64,000 nucleotides of DNA from Winogradskyella sp. (GTDB lineage Bacteria; Bacteroidota; Bacteroidia; Flavobacteriales; Flavobacteriaceae): the NCBI GenBank assembly GCA_002722255.1, contig PBLD01000010.1:138304-202303 (forward strand), read 5' to 3'. Within the stretch, counting starts at the first letter, position 1. Each line of letters opens with the position of its first letter. The position numbers were made by a program, and so were the translations under genes. Positions 51,154-59,720 of this stretch are shown one piece after another. The notes under the pieces are model-generated. The model was not told where the DNA came from. It did no database searches and was given only the letters and a program-made list of their open reading frames with translations.

Positions 51154-51180
51154 TAGGTCTCGACTGCGCTCGACCAGACA
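51154..51180 (-). repeat. Palindromic repeat family B, right arm of GIY-YIG cassette 2
   Basis: TAGGTCTCGACTGCGCTCGA followed by CCAGACA. On the minus strand the stem bases read GGTC/GACC, changed on both sides relative to the other copies, so pairing is kept. Confidence 0.8.
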
Positions 51181-51185
51181 GAATT

Positions 51186-51968
51186 ATGAATCTAAACTTA
51201 AACAACAAATACGCGCTAGTTTGTGGCAGCACAGCAGGTATAGGTAAAGCAACTGCTTTAGCTTTAGCTGAAGAAGGTGCAAACATCACTCTAGTAGCAA
51301 GAAACGAAGACAAACTAAAAGCTGTTTTAGCAGAATTACCAAAACACAGAAATCACGATTATATCGTAGCCGATTTTTCTAATCCGATGGAATTAAAAGA
51401 AAAAGTTGAAAGCTATATTAAAAACAATCATGGATTTCATGTGTTAGTAAACAATACTGGTGGACCAGCTGGTGGACCAGTTTTTAATGCAAAAATTGAA
51501 GAATTTGAAAGCGCTTTTACACAGCATTTAAAATGTAATCATGTATTAGTACAAGCTGTTGTTCCGTTTATGAAAGCTGAAGAATATGGACGTATTATTA
51601 ATGTAATTTCAACATCTGTAAAACAGCCATTAGATGGACTCGGTGTAAGTAATACCATTCGTGGTGCTGTAGCCAACTGGAGTAAAACGCTAGCTAATGA
51701 GCTTGGACAATTTGGGATTACCGTAAATAATATATTACCTGGCGCAACTGGAACAGAACGTTTAACCGAAATCATAAAAAACAAAAGTGCTAAAACTGGC
51801 AAAACAGAAGAAGAATCTGCTAACGCCATGAAAAGTGCTGTACCAGCAAAACGTTTTGCAAAACCAGAAGAATTAGCTGCTGCGATCACCTTTTTAGCTA
51901 GTGAAAAAGCGAGTTACATTAACGGAATTAACCTTCCGGTTGATGGTGGTAGAACAAAAAGTTTATAA
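51186..51968 (+). CDS. SDR family oxidoreductase with atypical active site
   Basis: Short-chain dehydrogenase/reductase-like protein of 260 residues. The Rossmann start ALVCGSTAGIGKATALALAEEG and LVNNTGGPAGGPV are visible, and the C-terminal FLASEKASYINGINLPVDGG is typical. The catalytic YxxxK is missing: the segment STSVKQPLDGLGVSNTIRGAV has Asn and Arg where Tyr and Lys are expected. This matches the BKR-like SDR subgroup known for a degenerate tetrad. Its position suggests a role in the kynurenine pathway, perhaps reducing or stabilising an intermediate, but the reaction is unknown. Confidence 0.88.
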   Translation: MNLNLNNKYALVCGSTAGIGKATALALAEEGANITLVARNEDKLKAVLAELPKHRNHDYIVADFSNPMELKEKVESYIKNNHGFHVLVNNTGGPAGGPVFNAKIEEFESAFTQHLKCNHVLVQAVVPFMKAEEYGRIINVISTSVKQPLDGLGVSNTIRGAVANWSKTLANELGQFGITVNNILPGATGTERLTEIIKNKSAKTGKTEEESANAMKSAVPAKRFAKPEELAAAITFLASEKASYINGINLPVDGGRTKSL

Positions 51969-52018
51969 GCCTAATATTTCAAAAATATTATTCTTAATTT
52001 TATTGAATTGATGAATCT

Positions 52019-52141
52019 GCGTTAAGGATTGAAGCGACATCCTTTTTTACGTCAGTTTGAGTGTTTTGCGAAGCATGAGCAAAATGTATCGAAAACAAGT
52101 AAAAAAGATATAGCGTAAAGCCTGACCCGATAGGGTAACGC
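52019..52141 (+). repeat. Nested palindromic repeats between SDR and haaO
   Basis: Outer element: GCGTTA (52019-52024) pairs with TAACGC (52136-52141), with AGGAT/ATCCT (52025-52042) and CCCGATAGGG (52126-52135) hairpins inside. Between its halves (52051-52100) sits a second element with TTTTGC/GCAAAA (52064-52084). The 188-bp gap between SDR and haaO genes consists mostly of this and has no ORF. Confidence 0.6.
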
Positions 52142-52156
52142 CCAAAATAGTATACA

Positions 52157-52648
52157 ATGAGCAAATTATTTCCGCCTATTAATTTTAAAGCATGGATTGA
52201 AGAAAATCGTCATTTACTAAAGCCACCAGTTGGTAATAAAGTGGTTTGGAAAGATGCAGATGTTATTGTTATGGTTGTTGGTGGACCAAACGACAGACAA
52301 GATTATCACTATAACGAAACTCCAGAATTTTTCTATCAAATAGAAGGTGATATGGTCTTAAAAGTGATTGAAGATGGTGAGCCCAAAGATATTAATATAA
52401 GAGAGGGCGAAATTTTTGTCTTGCCACCAAAAGTACCACACTCACCACAACGAAGCGCAAACACTGTTGGTTTGGTTATAGAATATCCAAGACCAGAAGG
52501 TGTAAAGGATAAACTGCAATGGTACTCTGATGAGGATACAAGTTTGATTTATGAAGAAGAGTTTATGCTGGACAATATAGAAACTGATATGCCTGCTATT
52601 TTTGACCGTTATAACGATATGGTTAAAAAAGGTGCTTTTAAAAAATAA
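52157..52648 (+). CDS. haaO: 3-hydroxyanthranilate 3,4-dioxygenase
   Basis: Cupin dioxygenase of 163 residues that opens the ring of 3-hydroxyanthranilate to 2-amino-3-carboxymuconate semialdehyde. Iron ligands His51, Glu57 and His95 and substrate residues Arg47, Arg99 and Glu109 are all in place ([40 protein letters not shown]). Typical bacterial enzymes have a C-terminal rubredoxin-like iron site with two CxxC pairs; here the region reads [16 protein letters not shown] and the protein has no cysteine at all, as in eukaryotic enzymes. Its upstream gap is full of repeats. Confidence 0.93.
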   Translation: MSKLFPPINFKAWIEENRHLLKPPVGNKVVWKDADVIVMVVGGPNDRQDYHYNETPEFFYQIEGDMVLKVIEDGEPKDINIREGEIFVLPPKVPHSPQRSANTVGLVIEYPRPEGVKDKLQWYSDEDTSLIYEEEFMLDNIETDMPAIFDRYNDMVKKGAFKK

Positions 52649-52713
52649 ATCAGAAAATATCTAACCACTACAACACAATTACCAAAATTAAATTTTGGTA
52701 AGATTCAAAGCAC

Positions 52714-53799
52714 ATGAGTAAACACAAACTAAGAATTAACGGTCATTCTCATCTTCTTCCTTATCCTGAAGAAATTCCTGAATTTATGAAAGATAAAGGG
52801 ATTTTCTGGGTAGATAAAGATCGAAAATTTATGCTTCAAAAAGATTGGAACAGACCAATTACAGATTCTAGTTTTTTCTTAAATGAAAAGTTAGCATGGA
52901 TGGAGCACTTTAAAATTGACCATGCTGTTGTTCTGAATTTATCTCAACTTTATGGTAATGGTTTAAGGTTGGAAGAAATGAAACAAGCGTTACGATTTCA
53001 GAATGATTTTAATGCACGTATTCAGCACGATCATCCGAGTAAATTTACAACGGGTTTTGTGGTACATCCTGGTTTTGTAAGAGGTGCTTGTTGGGAAATA
53101 GAGCGTTGTGTAGAGGTTTTAGGAATGCGCTTGTTATGTCTGCCAACACATTATATGGACACTATTGGAACTTGGCGTTGTATTTTTGATGAAGAAAACG
53201 AACCTATTTTTGAGCTTGCCGATAAATATAACTTGGCTGTTGAAATTCACCCTTACGATGGTGAAAAATTTATTAAACTAGAAAATACGTCATGGCGTTT
53301 TCACTTAATTTGGATGTTGGCACAATGTGCAGATGCATACCATTTTTTAACCTTAAATGGTTATTATGAAAAGTATCCTAATATGCGGATTTGTTTTGCT
53401 CATGGTGGACAGTTAGCACAGATTAATCTTGGTCGTCGTATTCAAGGGTTTGATGGAAGACCAGATTTGTTTGAAGGTAAAAAGCATCCTCGTAAAGCGG
53501 TAGGTCATAAAAATATTTTCTTTGATACTTTAGTGCACGACACAGGTTCTTTAGAGTTACTAATAAAGAATCAAGGTTCAAATCAAGTTATTATGGGACT
53601 AGATGACCCTTATCCTCTTGGCGAAATGGAAAGTGCACAACAGTCTTCATATCCTGGTAAAATTTTAGATTTAGCAATGGATCGAAAAATCATAAATGAA
53701 ACCGAACGTGATGCTATTTGGGAAGACAATGTTATTAAATGGTTGTGTGGTGACGATGAAAAGGCAAAACAAGATTTAGTTGCCAGAATTACTTCCTAA
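52714..53799 (+). CDS. 2-amino-3-carboxymuconate-6-semialdehyde decarboxylase
   Basis: Amidohydrolase-fold decarboxylase of 361 residues. It acts on the product of HaaO and gives 2-aminomuconate semialdehyde, the substrate of the dehydrogenase encoded upstream. The metal HxH is near the N-terminus (RINGHSHLLPYPEEIP), then TGFVVHPGFVRGACWEIERC, VEIHPYDGEKF, ICFAHGGQLAQINLGRRI and the Asp motif IMGLDDPYPLG. It closes the pathway genes of the kynurenine cluster. Confidence 0.92.
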   Translation: MSKHKLRINGHSHLLPYPEEIPEFMKDKGIFWVDKDRKFMLQKDWNRPITDSSFFLNEKLAWMEHFKIDHAVVLNLSQLYGNGLRLEEMKQALRFQNDFNARIQHDHPSKFTTGFVVHPGFVRGACWEIERCVEVLGMRLLCLPTHYMDTIGTWRCIFDEENEPIFELADKYNLAVEIHPYDGEKFIKLENTSWRFHLIWMLAQCADAYHFLTLNGYYEKYPNMRICFAHGGQLAQINLGRRIQGFDGRPDLFEGKKHPRKAVGHKNIFFDTLVHDTGSLELLIKNQGSNQVIMGLDDPYPLGEMESAQQSSYPGKILDLAMDRKIINETERDAIWEDNVIKWLCGDDEKAKQDLVARITS

Positions 53800-53855
53800 T
53801 ATTTTCATCTTCATTTTTTTGTCTATATTTAGAATCTAATCAAACAATCAATATC

Positions 53856-54086
53856 ATGAAAAAAGTAGGCTCTTATATGGCAATTATAGGTATAGGTTTA
53901 ATTGTTTTACCTTTTATAGGTTTAACAATTAGATTTACTGATTGGATATATGAATGGGGAGAAGGTGTGGCTTGGGCTATAAAAATAGGTTTAGTAGTTA
54001 TAGGTGCTGCATTATTCTTTTTAGGTAAGCCAGAGGCTGGAGAGGTAGAATTAGAACTTCCTGAAGAGCCAGAAAAAGCTGAATAA
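53856..54086 (+). CDS. Small two-helix membrane protein
   Basis: Protein of 76 residues with two hydrophobic helices (YMAIIGIGLIVLPFIGLTI and AIKIGLVVIGAALFFLG) joined by a short polar loop (RFTDWIYEWGEG), and an acidic tail (EVELELPEEPEKAE). No known family. It lies between the kynurenine cluster and an O-methyltransferase gene, all on the same strand. Confidence 0.62.
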   Translation: MKKVGSYMAIIGIGLIVLPFIGLTIRFTDWIYEWGEGVAWAIKIGLVVIGAALFFLGKPEAGEVELELPEEPEKAE

Positions 54087-54115
54087 ATTAATATTTATTT
54101 TAAAATTATTTTGAT

Positions 54116-54757
54116 ATGTATTTTTTGCCAGAGGCATTAGACAATTATGTTGTGGAACATTCTGAGCAAGAGCCAGAGTTATTACAACAGTTAACACGAG
54201 AAACATATCAAAAAGTATTGCAACCAATCATGCTTAGTGGTCCTTACCAAGGTAGAGTACTGAGTATGATTTCTAAGTTGGTAAATCCTAAATCTATTTT
54301 GGAGTTAGGAACCTTTACAGGTTATGCGACATTGTGTTTAGCCGAAGGTTTACAAAAAAACGGAATTATTCACACCGTTGATATTAATGAGGAGCTTCAC
54401 GATTTTCAAAGAAAATATTTTGATAAATCTGGATTCGGTGAACAAATAAATCAATATACAGGTAATGCATTAGATATCATACCTGAATTAGATGTAATGT
54501 TTGATTTAGTGTTTATTGATGCTGATAAGCCTAATTATAGTAATTACTTTCATCTCATCATAGATAAGTTAAATCCAGGTGGTATTATTCTTTCAGATAA
54601 CGTATTGTGGCATGGAAAAGTAGTTGAACCTTTAAATGATAAAGATGTGTCTACAAAAGCCGTTTTGGATTATAATACGCTTTTGAAAGAAGACAATCGG
54701 ATTGAAACAGTAATGTTGCCTATACGAGATGGACTTACTATTTCTAGAAGAAAATAA
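54116..54757 (+). CDS. O-methyltransferase (caffeoyl-CoA OMT/YrrM type)
   Basis: SAM-dependent O-methyltransferase of 213 residues. Motif I is ILELGTFTGYATLCLAEGL, then HTVDINEELHDF and the metal-binding FDLVFIDADKPNYSNYF with LNPGGIILSDNVLWHGKVV. This matches the class I O-methyltransferases that act on catechol-like substrates with Mg2+. The substrate is unknown. It ends at a hairpin shared with the subtilase gene. Confidence 0.9.
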   Translation: MYFLPEALDNYVVEHSEQEPELLQQLTRETYQKVLQPIMLSGPYQGRVLSMISKLVNPKSILELGTFTGYATLCLAEGLQKNGIIHTVDINEELHDFQRKYFDKSGFGEQINQYTGNALDIIPELDVMFDLVFIDADKPNYSNYFHLIIDKLNPGGIILSDNVLWHGKVVEPLNDKDVSTKAVLDYNTLLKEDNRIETVMLPIRDGLTISRRK

Positions 54758-54760
54758 AAA

Positions 54761-54792
54761 AAAGAGCTTTGTGAATTAACGCAAAGCTCTTT
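54761..54792. terminator. Bidirectional intrinsic terminator
   Basis: AAAGAGCTTTG (54761-54771) pairs with CAAAGCTCTTT (54782-54792). It lies between the convergent O-methyltransferase and subtilase genes. Confidence 0.88.
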
Positions 54793-54812
54793 GTTGTTTT
54801 GATTGGTTATTG

Positions 54813-56315
54813 TTATTGTACAGCTTGTAAAGCATCGATATTTCCGTAGCCAAAGCTACCGTTTTTATTAGGATAGAATTCAGCTGATTGTTTTAATCTA
54901 TTTAAAACCTGAGTTCTAGACCAACTAGGATATTTAGACCAAATTAAAGCGGCTATGCCAGCAGTTGTAGCTGTTGCAACAGAAGATCCTCCTGTATAAC
55001 GTCTTTGATCTGTGTTAAATCCTAATACTGGTGGTGCTTTACTTGTATTGTTGTCTCCTTCCATAATAATTGTAAAATCAATTTTACTACCACTATGACA
55101 TGTATCACATCTTTCATAGCTTGAGCCATCATTAACTCCAGTTACAGCAACAGTTTCGCTCATTGTTGCAGGAAAAATGACTCCAAAACCATTGGTAAAA
55201 CTTGTTGAGGTTCCACCAGCAGCAAAGATTAATTTTCCTTTACTGTAAGCATATTTCACAGCATCTTTGATGTTTCCTATTGACCAAACGTAACCAATGG
55301 ACATAGAGATGATTTTTACATCACTTCTATTCCCTAATTGAGTTAAAGCAGCAGAAACACCTTTACGCTCATGATAATCGTTTAATAAAACATCTTCTGT
55401 TGCTCTGTAAGCTACAAGGTTTGCATTGTAAGCTACACCAACTGGCATGCCATCATTGTTTCTAGGTGCAGCCATAGTAGATCCCATTGCTGTACCATGT
55501 CCGCATTTGTCATGTGGACCATCATAGTTGCTGCTCCACCACCATGCAGAATCAATAAAAGTTCCATATTTCTGAACAAATCTACCTGTAGAAGCACCAT
55601 CATTAAATCCTGATGAGTTTAATAAATATTGCGATGCAGAAACACCAGTATCTATAAGACCAATTGTAACACCAGAACCAGTACTGTGATTCCAAGCCTG
55701 AGGAATATTGTGCTCGTTAAAATGCCAAGACACTTGTGCATTGTTCGGACTAATTGTAGTGTAATGAGCTGAATTTATACTGTCAGGATTTTTGTCACAA
55801 CCTGAGCTACTTTTGGCAGTAAAGGTTGAATATTGATTATAACCATTAGGTTCTAGATAGCGAACAAAATCGCTCTTTCTTAGTTCAATAATGGTTTCAA
55901 TTTTTGTAACTTCTACGTCAAATACAGTAATGATTTCGTGTTCTATTAGTTTTAATTTTCTTTCGTCAAAATCTTCATTTTCAAGAACAATGTCTATCAG
56001 CGCGTTTTTTTTAGATTCTAAAACAGGATCTTCAGTTTCACTGAAACTTTGATCCGGATTTCCATATCCTACAGTTAGTACATTTTGTCCATGAACAACA
56101 GCGCTCCACAAAAAGTGTTCATCAACGGCATTCCAGTCAAAATCACCTGTATTTTCTATAGTTTCGGAAATTCGTGAATTAATTTGCTCAATGGTAAGTG
56201 GGTCTTTAGGAAATTGAACAGCTCCTAATTGGCTTTCAATGTTTGGTTCATCTTTAGAGCATGATACCAACACCATTACTACTAAAAGTAATAGTTTGAA
56301 AAAGTTTTTTTTCAT
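54813..56315 (-). CDS. S8 family serine peptidase, lipoprotein
   Basis: Subtilisin-like peptidase of 500 residues with a lipobox (LLLLVVMVLVSC), so it is likely anchored in the envelope. The N-terminal 170 residues look like a propeptide. The catalytic triad is visible: Asp in IGLIDTGVS, His in CGHGTAMGSTMAAPR and Ser in YTGGSSVATATTAGIAALI. The oxyanion-hole position reads FAAGGTSTS, with glycine where Asn is usual. A CDTC pair sits before the catalytic serine. No sorting domain is seen. It is downstream of tatA on the same strand. Confidence 0.9.
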   Translation of the reverse strand: MKKNFFKLLLLVVMVLVSCSKDEPNIESQLGAVQFPKDPLTIEQINSRISETIENTGDFDWNAVDEHFLWSAVVHGQNVLTVGYGNPDQSFSETEDPVLESKKNALIDIVLENEDFDERKLKLIEHEIITVFDVEVTKIETIIELRKSDFVRYLEPNGYNQYSTFTAKSSSGCDKNPDSINSAHYTTISPNNAQVSWHFNEHNIPQAWNHSTGSGVTIGLIDTGVSASQYLLNSSGFNDGASTGRFVQKYGTFIDSAWWWSSNYDGPHDKCGHGTAMGSTMAAPRNNDGMPVGVAYNANLVAYRATEDVLLNDYHERKGVSAALTQLGNRSDVKIISMSIGYVWSIGNIKDAVKYAYSKGKLIFAAGGTSTSFTNGFGVIFPATMSETVAVTGVNDGSSYERCDTCHSGSKIDFTIIMEGDNNTSKAPPVLGFNTDQRRYTGGSSVATATTAGIAALIWSKYPSWSRTQVLNRLKQSAEFYPNKNGSFGYGNIDALQAVQ

Positions 56316-56431
56316 TTAATATGATTTAGATGGTTCGTGATTGTCTAAGTATATTAAATTATTCTATAAAAATTACATTAAAAATTAAGGATATGTTATA
56401 AAAACCATATAAATATAGTGAATATCTTATT

Positions 56432-56722
56432 TTACATGTTTCGTTTTACTGAACCTGTAAAGTTTTCGAGATCGTCTTTAACTTTATTAATTTCTTGCTG
56501 AATTTCTTTTGTAGTATCAGAATCTACGATGTTACTTTCTTTAGCACTTTTAGTAACCTCGTGCTTTATGTCGTTGGTAGCATCTCTTAAGGTTCGCATA
56601 CCTTTTCCTAGTCCTCTAGCAATTTCTGGTAGCTTATCAGCACCAAAAACTAATACTAGGATAAACAGTATAAAGACAATTTCGGTTCCACCGATAAATA
56701 ATAATGTTGCTAATTGTATCAC
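56432..56722 (-). CDS. tatA: Sec-independent protein translocase TatA/TatB
   Basis: Protein of 96 residues with the TatA layout: one N-terminal helix (ATLLFIGGTEIVFILFILVLVF), then a hinge and amphipathic helix starting FGADKLPEIARGLGKGMRTL, and a polar tail. It forms or regulates the twin-arginine export pore. The short length favours TatA over TatB. tatC is not in this window. Confidence 0.92.
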   Translation of the reverse strand: MIQLATLLFIGGTEIVFILFILVLVFGADKLPEIARGLGKGMRTLRDATNDIKHEVTKSAKESNIVDSDTTKEIQQEINKVKDDLENFTGSVKRNM

Positions 56723-56751
56723 AGTGCAAATATATAGTGACTTTATGTAAT

Positions 56752-56781
56752 AAAAAAAGCCGACTCGTTAAAGTCGGCTTT
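56752..56781 (-). terminator. Intrinsic terminator of the M1 peptidase gene
   Basis: AAAGCCGACT (56756-56765) pairs with AGTCGGCTTT (56772-56781); on the minus strand T residues follow. It separates the M1 peptidase operon from tatA. Confidence 0.88.
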
Positions 56782-56800
56782 AATTTTAAAAAAATTTTTC

Positions 56801-59101
56801 TTAATCTTTTATTTTGTTCTTAAACTTATCGAAATCACTTTCTTTAGTTTCTCTTGGCCAAGAGTTGTTAGAAGTGTCGATATCTGCAGTTTCTAAGTCT
56901 GGATCTACAGTAATTGCAACAATTTCTTTGTCTGTTGCAATTGCTCTGCTTACTTCCTTATCATTAAATCTCCAGATTTGAGCAGGATACGTGATTTTTT
57001 CTTTAGAACCGTCTGAATATTCATATTCTACAATTAATGGCATTACTAATCCGCCTGGCTTGTCAAAGGTTACTTCATAAAAATACTTAGGTGATTTCTT
57101 CATATTCTTTTGTTGCTCTGGCGTGAAGTTGTCCATTATATATTCCTTTACGGTAGGTAAATCTTCCATAGACTTACCATTTTTTAAGGCTTCATCATAA
57201 CCTTCGTCACCTTCTTCAATAAAGTAAACTAAGGCATTAGGATCCATGTTGTAGCGTTCTGCTAATTGTCTTCCGTTTTCATTAGGATTATTAGTAACCG
57301 CAAACTTCTTTACTTCTTTAATACCAATATCAGTATAGTCTGTTGTGTAAAACCAACCTCTCCAGAACCAGTCTAAATCTACAGCAGATGCATCTTCCAT
57401 TGTTCTGAAGAAATCCTCTGGTGTAGGATGTTTAAACATCCAACGTCTGGCATATTCTCTAAATGAATAATCGAATAACTCGCGTCCCATAACTGTTTCA
57501 CGAAGAATATTTAAACCCGTTGCTGGTTTACTATAGGCATTACTTCCAAATTGATAGGTGTTTAAACCTTTGGTCATAATAGGTGCAATAAAATCTTGAT
57601 CGCCTCCCATATATCTTACGATATTTTTAGCAGGACCTCTACGAGAAGGATATTTGTCGTGACCAGGAGAAAGTGCAGTTGGGTACCACTCACCAAAATC
57701 TTGTTCTGCTACATACTGAACAAAGGTATTTAGACCTTCATCCATCCATGTCCATTGACGCTCATCACTATTTACAATCATAGGAAAGAAGTTGTGGCCA
57801 ACCTCATGTATAATAACGCTAATCATTCCGTATTTAGTTCTGTCTGAATAGTTGCCATTCTCGTCTGGTCTTCCGTAATTCCAACAAATCATAGGATATT
57901 CCATTCCTTGTCTTTGGGCATGAACAGAAATAGCTTTATGATACGGATAATCAAATGTCATACGAGAGTAAGATTTTAACGTGCTTGCTACAGCTTTTGT
58001 AGACCATTCTTCCCAAAGCGGATTACCTTCTTTAGAGTACATAGAAACAGCCATAACATCTTTGTCTCCAATTTTTACGGCCATCATATCATATATATAC
58101 TTTCTAGACGTCGCAAAACCAAAATCTCTAACCATTTGTGCAGAAAGCTTCCATGTCTTTTTCTTTGTGCTTTTTGTCTTTTCATTTTTACGAGCTTCGT
58201 CTTCAGTTACAATCAATATAGGTTTGTCGTAAGATTTTTTAGCTTGGTTGTAACGCTTCATCATTTCTTTAGTGAACACTTCTTCTCTGTTGGTTAAATA
58301 ACCTGTTCCGTCTAAGATATGATCTGCTGGTACTGTAATGTTAACATCAAAGTTACCGAATGGTAATGCAAACTCATCTCTTCCCCAAAACTGAGAGTTT
58401 TGCCATCCTTCAACATCGTTATACACTGCCATACGAGGATAAAATTGTGCAATAACGTAAGATCTGTTATCATTTTCTTCAAAATACTCATAACCAGAGC
58501 GTCCACCGTCTTTTATGTGGTCGTTAATGTTGTACCACCACTTTATTTTGAAAGAAAACTTATCTCCAGTTTTCATTGGTTTCGGTAATTCTATTCGCAT
58601 CATAGTACGATTTATGCTATGAGGTAAATCTTTACCATTAAGATCCTTAACGTGTTCAATATTAAAACCACCATCAAAACGCTCTTTTAAATATGTTCCT
58701 GTAGCTCTCGAAGCTGAAGTTGCAGGACCAATACCAGAACTACTTATTAAAGGTGTTTTGGAGTCTTTAGCTCTCATGTTTTGGTCTAATTGTACCCAAA
58801 GATAGGTGAGCTCGTCTGGCGAATTATTGGTATAAGTAATAGTTTCGTCACCGTATAATTTAGCATTAACATCATCTATTTCTATATCCATTTTGTAGTC
58901 CGCTTGTTGTTGGTAGTAAGCAGGACCAGGTGCTCCAGAACCAGTTCTAAACATGTTTGGAGTTGCAAATTCATCATATAATTGTTTGAATTTGTTTTGG
59001 TTAGTGTGACCGGGTTTGCGCTCTGGCTTTATGTCTTCTTGTGCAAAAGCACCAGCAGAAACAAAAAGTAAAGCACCAAAGAAGTACTTGAAAATTTTCA
59101 T
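56801..59101 (-). CDS. M1 family metallopeptidase (gluzincin)
   Basis: Zinc aminopeptidase-like protein of 766 residues with a signal peptide (IFKYFFGALLFVSAGAFAQ), so periplasmic. The N-terminal beta domain is followed by AQRQGMEYPMICWNYG (a variant of the GAMEN exopeptidase motif) and the zinc site VIIHEVGHNFFPM with the third ligand Glu in WTWMDEGLNTFVQY. The C-terminal part includes an aspartate/lysine-rich region. It is the last gene of a four-gene operon (61335 to 56801) with two CarboxypepD-like proteins and a DUF6702-like protein. Confidence 0.92.
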   Translation of the reverse strand: MKIFKYFFGALLFVSAGAFAQEDIKPERKPGHTNQNKFKQLYDEFATPNMFRTGSGAPGPAYYQQQADYKMDIEIDDVNAKLYGDETITYTNNSPDELTYLWVQLDQNMRAKDSKTPLISSSGIGPATSASRATGTYLKERFDGGFNIEHVKDLNGKDLPHSINRTMMRIELPKPMKTGDKFSFKIKWWYNINDHIKDGGRSGYEYFEENDNRSYVIAQFYPRMAVYNDVEGWQNSQFWGRDEFALPFGNFDVNITVPADHILDGTGYLTNREEVFTKEMMKRYNQAKKSYDKPILIVTEDEARKNEKTKSTKKKTWKLSAQMVRDFGFATSRKYIYDMMAVKIGDKDVMAVSMYSKEGNPLWEEWSTKAVASTLKSYSRMTFDYPYHKAISVHAQRQGMEYPMICWNYGRPDENGNYSDRTKYGMISVIIHEVGHNFFPMIVNSDERQWTWMDEGLNTFVQYVAEQDFGEWYPTALSPGHDKYPSRRGPAKNIVRYMGGDQDFIAPIMTKGLNTYQFGSNAYSKPATGLNILRETVMGRELFDYSFREYARRWMFKHPTPEDFFRTMEDASAVDLDWFWRGWFYTTDYTDIGIKEVKKFAVTNNPNENGRQLAERYNMDPNALVYFIEEGDEGYDEALKNGKSMEDLPTVKEYIMDNFTPEQQKNMKKSPKYFYEVTFDKPGGLVMPLIVEYEYSDGSKEKITYPAQIWRFNDKEVSRAIATDKEIVAITVDPDLETADIDTSNNSWPRETKESDFDKFKNKIKD

Positions 59102-59165
59102 TGCAATTAGTGTTATTTAAAAAGGATTCCCAAAATAGAGAAATTAAGGCGTTTTAACAGAATTT

Positions 59166-59672
59166 TTAGTTAAAGTTTAACATGCATTCATCATTCTCTG
59201 GAATGAGTAAGAAACTCTTGTTTCTATCATTTAACTTTAATCTTACGATGTTCTGTTGTTCTGGAAGAATATCAAAAAGTAGGCGATTTACAACTTTAAT
59301 TGATTTTATGTCTTTTATATTCTCTATTTCGAGGTAGCAGTAGGTAATATCTTCTTTGTACTCTTTACCTATGAAATTAAATTTATAGGCTTTTCCATTG
59401 ATTGAAATTTTGAGTTTGTCTTCAAGATAACGTTTCATGTATACATCAACTAATTCTGGTTCATCATCTTGTGCAAGTGTAATGGTTTCATCGTAACGCT
59501 CACGGATTAGCCTCTCAAAATCATCTATAAAAACCTGACTTATGATTTGAACAGATTGTTGCTCTTTAGCATGCTCAATGTTAGTAACGCTAACGTAATA
59601 TTCGTGTTTGGTGTTGCTAGAAGTTAGTATTAAACCAACTGATAGGATAAAAATTAGGAATATTGATTTCAT
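59166..59672 (-). CDS. DUF6702-like exported protein
   Basis: Protein of 168 residues with a signal peptide (SIFLIFILSVGLILTSS). The segment HEYYVSVTNIEHAKEQQSVQIISQVFIDDFE and the C-terminal NRLLFDILPEQQNIVRLKLNDRNKSFLL match what I recall of DUF6702, usually found next to an M1 peptidase in flavobacteria. Its function is unknown; a role in export or folding with the peptidase is only suggested by context. Confidence 0.78.
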   Translation of the reverse strand: MKSIFLIFILSVGLILTSSNTKHEYYVSVTNIEHAKEQQSVQIISQVFIDDFERLIRERYDETITLAQDDEPELVDVYMKRYLEDKLKISINGKAYKFNFIGKEYKEDITYCYLEIENIKDIKSIKVVNRLLFDILPEQQNIVRLKLNDRNKSFLLIPENDECMLNFN

Positions 59673-59720
59673 ACATTATGTCTAATAGTTCTTTTCTAAA
59701 AACCAAAAAGTATTCCAAAG

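Larger units (their letters stand above)
50804..51180 (+). mobile_element. Candidate GIY-YIG palindrome cassette 2
   Basis: A 377-bp segment with one GIY-YIG gene between inverted family B palindromes, inserted between the aldehyde dehydrogenase and SDR genes. Same design and nearly same length as cassette 1 (381 bp) but with a different palindrome. Mobility is inference. Confidence 0.5.
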
